Source of the DNA: JBJTUH01 sp044346175
Lineage (GTDB): Bacteria; Cyanobacteriota; Vampirovibrionia; Vampirovibrionales; JAJTHC01
NCBI GenBank assembly: GCA_044346175.1
Contig: JBIIZQ010000030.1
Coordinates: 1-17,592, forward strand
Reading direction: 5' to 3'
Length of the DNA stretch: 17,592 bases
Below the pieces are notes generated by a model, which had not been told where the DNA came from, searched no databases, and saw only the letters and a program-made list of their open reading frames with translations. This document shows positions 13,487-17,592 of the stretch, in pieces (within the stretch, counting starts at the first letter, position 1; every line of letters starts with the position of its first letter). Position numbers and translations under genes: made by a program.

Positions 13487-16030
13487 TTAGCGAATCGCTT
13501 GGCTTTGGCAAGTGGGAGCGACGGCGGATAGCAGGGGGTGTTGAGGTGCTTGGTTCAGTGGTACCTGCCATCGACATTGATAAAGCCTGTGTGCGTCAGA
13601 CGACCACTTTAACCAGAGGCGCCAAGAGGGATGTTGCGGGTCTTTGAGTATCAGCGGTGCTTCAGGAGACATCAGCCAAAAAGGGGCTTTTCGTACGTCG
13701 TCTTTCCAGCGAGTAAGCAAAAACATGCGCTTGAAAAGCCAAGGCAGTGCTTCGGGGGAAGCAGGGTTAAAATCTGGCGAAAGTAATAAAAAAGCCTCAG
13801 GGGTAAAGAGATACTGTGAAGCGACATCGGAGTTTACAGGCTCGGAAAAGTTCATCAGGGGTACTAAGCGGTACTGGTGCCTATAGCCATAAGGATACTC
13901 AAACTTGATGACATAAGGGGGCGTATGGTTAGCATTCGCTGAAATAGTCCCCGTGCGTCCTGCTAAAAACCATAATACACAGACAAGTAGGACACTACAT
14001 ACCCCGATGCTAGGAAAAGTGTAGGTTGCGTTTTGTGGTGAACGTTTCCCCTGAGGTGTAAGCACCCCGTGTTCAGGTAATGTCGTAACCCAATGCCAGA
14101 TGAAGGGTTTCTTCTGATAAGCGTGCCACCAAGTATCCCACTGAGATACACCATAACAAAGGCTATACCATAGCACCCATTGTAACCCACTCAGGGGCTG
14201 ATGCCACTCTGCGTGTGGAAGCCACTGTAAGAGCCAACGAGGCGCCTGTTGAATAAGCCAAGTAAGGGTCTCTATAAGACCACTTACCACCAGTACAAAA
14301 AAATGAACAGCTTGTTGATACAACGGCATGACGGTTTGGCTAAAAAATATATACCAAGCTTCTTGCAACCCTAGAAGCTGACTTAGCAACGTACACGCCT
14401 TGAAAAGCATCCAACTCATACCACCCCATAGGGCATACCCCCAGCTGAACAACGTAAGTACACTAATGATAGGTGCACCTAACCAATTGAGTGGGAGACT
14501 CACCCAATGAAAAGACTGAAACATCCCTAGTAAAATAGGAAATACACCCATTTGAGCCGCTATGGTGGGCAGTATGACAAACCGTAACCATCGAGGCCAG
14601 TGGGTCTCTGTCATATGCCACCCCACTGGTAGCAGGGTAAGAATCCCCCACGTGGCACATACTGAAAGCTGAAACCCAACATGAAGCCAAAGCTGTGGCG
14701 CAACCAAACTTAACAAAGCAATCACGGCATAGAAAACTCTACTTAACGACGGTGTTCCCCAATGATACTTTTTATATAGCCATAAACACAAAAGCAAAAC
14801 GGCTAACATCGTACCCGCACGAATCATCGACACGGGCCAACCTGTCAGTGTGCCAAACACGCTAATACCCAGCCAACCAAATACAACAAGCCAACCTGTA
14901 GGACATCCTAAGGCACGTAACAGTAATAAGGTACCCCCAACGGCAACCGTTAAATTATACCCACTGGCTGCAAGCCAATGGCTAACCCCTGCTTTTTGAT
15001 ACGCATGGGTTAACCACCAAGGTAAAGAGACATGTTTTTCCCCCAGTACGAGTGCCTGTAAAAAGTATTGATGCCAAAGAGGCATACCCATGGATTGTAA
15101 ATGGGTGTAGTGGGTCATCATGCGATGCTGGAGCCGCTCTGTCAAGGCTTGAAGCATGCGTTTTGCATTTGTCATCACACTAAACAATACCCCATCCTCG
15201 TGCGCCTCGCTTAAGACACCCATTTGCGGTGGGTCTGTGTAGGATAGAGACTTACTTTGCCCTAAATGACGTGGGTACCAATGCGTTAAGTAATACAGAC
15301 TCCTGCCGTGAAGTATCCCTTGAATTCTCGGTGAAAACGCCCCAAAGGCAGGAGACTCAGGATGTGGTAAGGGTTGTACTATGGGCATGCCTTCAGGATG
15401 CCGTATGAGCCACGCTCTATCTTGCAACCGCACCCATACGTGAAGAGAGCTACGTTTTGCTGTGCCACGCTGCACAGAGTCCAAAATGACAAGTACACCC
15501 TTACTACGTTGTTTCACACTGTGAGACTCTTTTGGTGGGTTGAGAGGAAGGTCATGGATGGTTAGGGATGGGGTCGTATCTGTGTAAAGCCCTCTAACAA
15601 GCGGGAGGTCTTCAAGACGCTGTGTCCTTAAACGATAGATTTGCCTTGAGCCATCCTCAACGTGTGTTACGTGCCGTTGATGCGGATGTAAAAGGTCAGA
15701 AGCACCGCCATGCCTGAGATACTGCTGATACCCCAACCACGTGCTGTAAATACCAAGCAGTAAAAGGCTTAAAGCGAGCATGGTGTGGGTTAAGGCACTC
15801 GCAAGACGTTCCTTTTTACAGAAGTGAACACTACCCCATAAAAGCAATCCTAATATGAGCCAATATAAAAGCCCTTCAGGAGGGATAGATGGCAAATACC
15901 CATACTCTATGAGGTAGCCCGTCACACCCAAGCAGCCGAGTGTAGGCATCAGTAAGTGTAGGCTACGCCAAAAAGGATGGTTCACCCACACGCTACAACA
16001 AAACAAACGTACCCCAGATGAAAAACTCAC
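13487..16030 (-). CDS. comEC: ComEC/Rec2-family DNA-uptake channel without metallo-beta-lactamase domain
   Basis: This polytopic inner-membrane protein is predicted to carry transforming DNA into the cytoplasm. Helices at about 24-105 are followed by a soluble OB-like segment (about 175-245). Then comes the Competence domain, with FLQALVLGEKHVSLPWWL (323-340), the hallmark GVSHWLAASGYNLTVAVGG (348-366), LTGWPVSMIRAGTML (395-409), HVGFQLSVCATWGI (450-463) and the Pro/Asn motif PLNWLGAPI (513-521). More hydrophobic segments run to about 690. The last 150 residues are soluble and contain no HxHxDH, so the C-terminal metallo-beta-lactamase domain of Bacillus or Thermus ComEC is absent. At 847 residues the protein is large for that truncated architecture. 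GTG 16030 has AGGA about eight bases upstream. It follows kdsD by 133 bp and may share its transcript. Confidence 0.88.
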   Translation of the reverse strand: MSFSSGVRLFCCSVWVNHPFWRSLHLLMPTLGCLGVTGYLIEYGYLPSIPPEGLLYWLILGLLLWGSVHFCKKERLASALTHTMLALSLLLLGIYSTWLGYQQYLRHGGASDLLHPHQRHVTHVEDGSRQIYRLRTQRLEDLPLVRGLYTDTTPSLTIHDLPLNPPKESHSVKQRSKGVLVILDSVQRGTAKRSSLHVWVRLQDRAWLIRHPEGMPIVQPLPHPESPAFGAFSPRIQGILHGRSLYYLTHWYPRHLGQSKSLSYTDPPQMGVLSEAHEDGVLFSVMTNAKRMLQALTERLQHRMMTHYTHLQSMGMPLWHQYFLQALVLGEKHVSLPWWLTHAYQKAGVSHWLAASGYNLTVAVGGTLLLLRALGCPTGWLVVFGWLGISVFGTLTGWPVSMIRAGTMLAVLLLCLWLYKKYHWGTPSLSRVFYAVIALLSLVAPQLWLHVGFQLSVCATWGILTLLPVGWHMTETHWPRWLRFVILPTIAAQMGVFPILLGMFQSFHWVSLPLNWLGAPIISVLTLFSWGYALWGGMSWMLFKACTLLSQLLGLQEAWYIFFSQTVMPLYQQAVHFFVLVVSGLIETLTWLIQQAPRWLLQWLPHAEWHQPLSGLQWVLWYSLCYGVSQWDTWWHAYQKKPFIWHWVTTLPEHGVLTPQGKRSPQNATYTFPSIGVCSVLLVCVLWFLAGRTGTISANANHTPPYVIKFEYPYGYRHQYRLVPLMNFSEPVNSDVASQYLFTPEAFLLLSPDFNPASPEALPWLFKRMFLLTRWKDDVRKAPFWLMSPEAPLILKDPQHPSWRLWLKWSSDAHRLYQCRWQVPLNQAPQHPLLSAVAPTCQSQAIR

Positions 16031-16163
16031 ACGGGTATTCCTTATACAGGCGGTATCAATACTTATTCTATAGCTTCAGTACAAATAATCATCACACGAA
16101 TGAAGAGGCTCTCTTACCTCGTCAAAGATTGAATCATAAAAGGCTTACAGCATTAAAAAAGAG

Positions 16164-17246
16164 TTACTGGCTAGGCATCCGAAAACCTTGGTCAAGGAGG
16201 TCATGCAAATGTAGTAAACCCAGTACCTTTTTAGGAGCTTGGGCATCCAGTACAGGGAGTGCCGTAATTTTTTTATCGTGCATGAGCTGTAGGGCATCAA
16301 TGGCCATCATGTCAGAAGTAATGGTTTTAGGATGATAGGTCATGACCTGTGCAACGGTTAATCCCTTTGTTTCGCTAACAGAGGAAGCTGCTTGTCGGGT
16401 TAAAGCTCGTCGCACATCACCATCGGATAAAATACCTACCAACTCTTCTTTGGCATCGAGTACTAAGGCGTGTCCCAACTGATGTGCTGTCATTTCCAAC
16501 AAAGCGGTTATAAAGCTATCGGTTTCTGAAATATAGGGCATGGTGACGGTATCTTCTTGCTCTGAAGCGTCCTGCTTACCAAGACGAGAAGTTTTTAGAA
16601 TATCACCCACACGGCACAATAAACGCTTTCCGAGCGAACCCGCAGGATGAAACACCGCAAACGACTCTTTCGTAAACGCCCGCTGTTGCATGAGACACAA
16701 GGCAAGGGCATCGCCTAGGGCAAGTGCGGCTGTAGTAGAAGCCGTAGGTGCTAAATTAAGAGGGCAGGCTTCCTGAGATACATTTAAAGCCAGTGCCACT
16801 TGTGCATGCTTTGCAAGGGTGTTGTGGAGCGTATTTGTAATGCTAATAATGGGGACTTGTAAAAGGCGTAGCGTGGGGAGAAGACTCAAAATCTCGGTCG
16901 TTTCGCCACTGTTGGAGAGCAACAGTATGACATCTTTCGGTGTCACCATGCCTAAGTCACCGTGTACCCCTTCTGCAGGGTGAATGAAAAAAGACGGTGT
17001 ACCCGTAGAGGCAAACGTTGCGGCAAGTTTGCGTCCTACATGCCCCGATTTACCCATGCCAGAAATAATCAAGCGTCCTTCCTCAGCCGATAAAATAAGG
17101 CGGACTGCTCGGATGACACTTTCAGGGTCAAGGGTGGTTTGGAGTGTTTCCAAAGCCTGTGTTTCAAGCTTAAGTACGTCTTGCACTTGATGCCAAATGG
17201 CAAGGGAGGTATCCTGTGGGGTCATAAGGGTATGAGGATGGGGCAT
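16164..17246 (-). CDS. kdsD: Arabinose-5-phosphate isomerase, KpsF/GutQ family (SIS plus two CBS domains)
   Basis: The enzyme converts ribulose-5-phosphate to arabinose-5-phosphate, the entry step to Kdo and hence LPS core. From ATG 17246 it has 360 residues. The SIS domain (about 40-185) contains GMGKSGHVGRKLAATFASTG (63-82), HPAEGVHGDLGM (89-100), LLSNSGETTEI (109-119), EACPLNLAPTASTT (159-172) and FHPAGSLGKRLL (199-210). Two CBS domains follow (about 235-290 with GILSDGDVRRAL, and 297-355 with VLGLLHLHDLL). The match to E. coli KdsD is close throughout. The start is uncertain: the frame also opens at ATG 17297 and TTG 17342, but a promoter at 17358-17387 would start transcription near 17351, too close for TTG 17342. 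ATG 17246 has a modest GCAGG. Its presence supports an LPS-bearing outer membrane. Confidence 0.93.
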   Translation of the reverse strand: MPHPHTLMTPQDTSLAIWHQVQDVLKLETQALETLQTTLDPESVIRAVRLILSAEEGRLIISGMGKSGHVGRKLAATFASTGTPSFFIHPAEGVHGDLGMVTPKDVILLLSNSGETTEILSLLPTLRLLQVPIISITNTLHNTLAKHAQVALALNVSQEACPLNLAPTASTTAALALGDALALCLMQQRAFTKESFAVFHPAGSLGKRLLCRVGDILKTSRLGKQDASEQEDTVTMPYISETDSFITALLEMTAHQLGHALVLDAKEELVGILSDGDVRRALTRQAASSVSETKGLTVAQVMTYHPKTITSDMMAIDALQLMHDKKITALPVLDAQAPKKVLGLLHLHDLLDQGFRMPSQ

Positions 17247-17357
17247 AGTAATTGCCTGCAAGGCACGCAACAATCTAGTATCTTGAAGACGTAACATAGA
17301 AAAGGTCTGTTTTGTCTTTGAAGTGTTAAACGTACATTCCAAAACAAGACGCTTACA

Positions 17358-17387
17358 ATTCTAGCACATGCCATGCAAAATTACCAA
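17358..17387 (-). promoter_or_regulatory. Extended -10 promoter upstream of kdsD
   Basis: Read on the minus strand, TTGGTA (17382-17387) is followed after 18 bases by TAGAAT (17358-17363), preceded by TGC, which makes an extended -10. Transcription would start near 17351, about 105 bases before ATG 17246. Four of six -35 and five of six -10 positions match the sigma-70 consensus. Confidence 0.6.
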
Positions 17388-17416
17388 ATAGTTTGAACCA
17401 GCAGAGCAGGGCAATC

Positions 17417-17572
17417 GTGCGAAAGGCTATAGAAGGCTTGATGGATGAAAATCATGAGGTGATTCTCAATGTTTCATCTCTTGTATGTGAAAGAATAAAA
17501 AAAGCTCTAGCAGACCGTTCATCTCTAGGTACATTGGATACCATTGATACCGTGGGGGAGCTGGGTCGCTAG
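17417..17572 (+). CDS. Possible small protein of 51 residues
   Basis: A GTG at 17417 with AGGG five bases upstream opens a frame to TAG 17570-17572. The predicted peptide begins VRKAIEGLMDENHEVILN and ends DTVGELGR. It is rich in hydrophobic and charged residues spaced as in an amphipathic helix, then a more polar tail. I recognise no family. It runs antiparallel to kdsD, and its 3' third lies in a stem-loop that also looks like a minus-strand terminator. A frame this short can occur by chance, and the frame remains open upstream to about 17328, so the start is not firm. Confidence 0.22.
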   Translation: MRKAIEGLMDENHEVILNVSSLVCERIKKALADRSSLGTLDTIDTVGELGR

Positions 17573-17577
17573 AGCTT
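17495..17577 (-). terminator. Minus-strand structured hairpin followed by a T7 run
   Basis: On the minus strand AAGCTCTAGC (17577-17568) pairs exactly with GCTAGAGCTT (17511-17502), and GACC/GGTC extends the stem past one unpaired base. TTTTT continues beyond the arm, giving seven T in a row and then ATTC. The stem is that of an intrinsic terminator, but it encloses about 47 bases that include a smaller GGTA/TACC hairpin. It could end a small RNA or the mRNA of a gene beyond the right edge. It lies about 110 bp upstream of the kdsD promoter. Confidence 0.5.
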
Positions 17578-17592
17578 ACTTCCTAAATCATC

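Noticed and set aside
17297..17342. Longer kdsD starts at TTG 17342 and ATG 17297
   Set aside because: The likely transcription start near 17351 leaves almost no leader for the TTG. ATG 17297 has no ribosome site and adds residues absent from relatives; it remains a possible alternative.
17502..17577. Possible tRNA, because the span is 76 bases with complementary ends
   Set aside because: No GTTCGA-like T-arm, no D-arm or anticodon stem that fits, and the arm pairs over 10 bases rather than 7.
1..17592. CRISPR array, prophage, toxin-antitoxin pair, defence island, rRNA
   Set aside because: No regularly spaced direct repeats, phage structural genes, paired small toxin genes or ribosomal RNA sequence were found.

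Overview
The window reads as ordinary chromosome of a Gram-negative bacterium of moderate GC. It holds eleven complete protein genes, one of them seen only as hypothetical helical protein, plus the tail of an insertion-sequence transposase at the left edge. The mix includes an MlaF-type lipid-transport ATPase, UbiE/MenG quinone methylase, arabinose-5-phosphate isomerase for Kdo/LPS, ComEC, Sua5, AroQ and a glycine-rich DEAD-box helicase. The N-terminus of the sugar nucleotidyltransferase carries an RFGDDTFHRS-like tag, which I associate from memory with non-photosynthetic Cyanobacteria relatives (Vampirovibrionia, formerly Melainabacteria). Together these make that group my best guess, but this is inference from protein style and not proof. 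Shine-Dalgarno sequences are weak or absent before many genes, and several frames can be extended to GTG or TTG, so some starts are uncertain.

Layout. 1-179: C-terminus of an IS110-family transposase, followed by about 270 bp of non-coding sequence with a dispersed-repeat-like palindrome. 453-2787 (+): MlaF-like ATPase, an overlapping secreted/anchored TPR protein, and UbiE/MenG. 2773-6296 (-): a lineage-type hypothetical protein with a disordered middle (upstream), an HI0933-type flavoprotein 12 bp behind it, and, further upstream, a helical hypothetical protein. 6504-6977 (+): AroQ. 6978-7486: long leader or intergenic region. 7487-9079 (+): DEAD-box RNA helicase. 9080-9236: convergent junction with two perfect hairpins. 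9237-10961 (-): nucleotidyltransferase with a 200-residue N-terminal extension. 10962-11358: AT-rich divergent intergenic region. 11359-12525 (+): Sua5. 12530-17246 (-): GNAT-like protein, ComEC without a metallo-beta-lactamase domain, and KdsD. 17343-17592: kdsD promoter, and a minus-strand hairpin ending in a T7 run.

Themes. The envelope genes (MlaF-like ATPase, KdsD, sugar nucleotidyltransferase) point to an LPS-bearing outer membrane. The rest are mostly housekeeping: quinone methylation, shikimate pathway, tRNA t6A synthesis, RNA remodelling and DNA uptake. I see no CRISPR array, tRNA, rRNA, prophage or defence cassette. The least explained pieces are the non-coding tail after the IS110 transposase, the structured RNA/terminator at the right edge, the long helicase leader, the hairpin inside the 5' end of the flavoprotein gene, and the two unrecognised hypothetical proteins.
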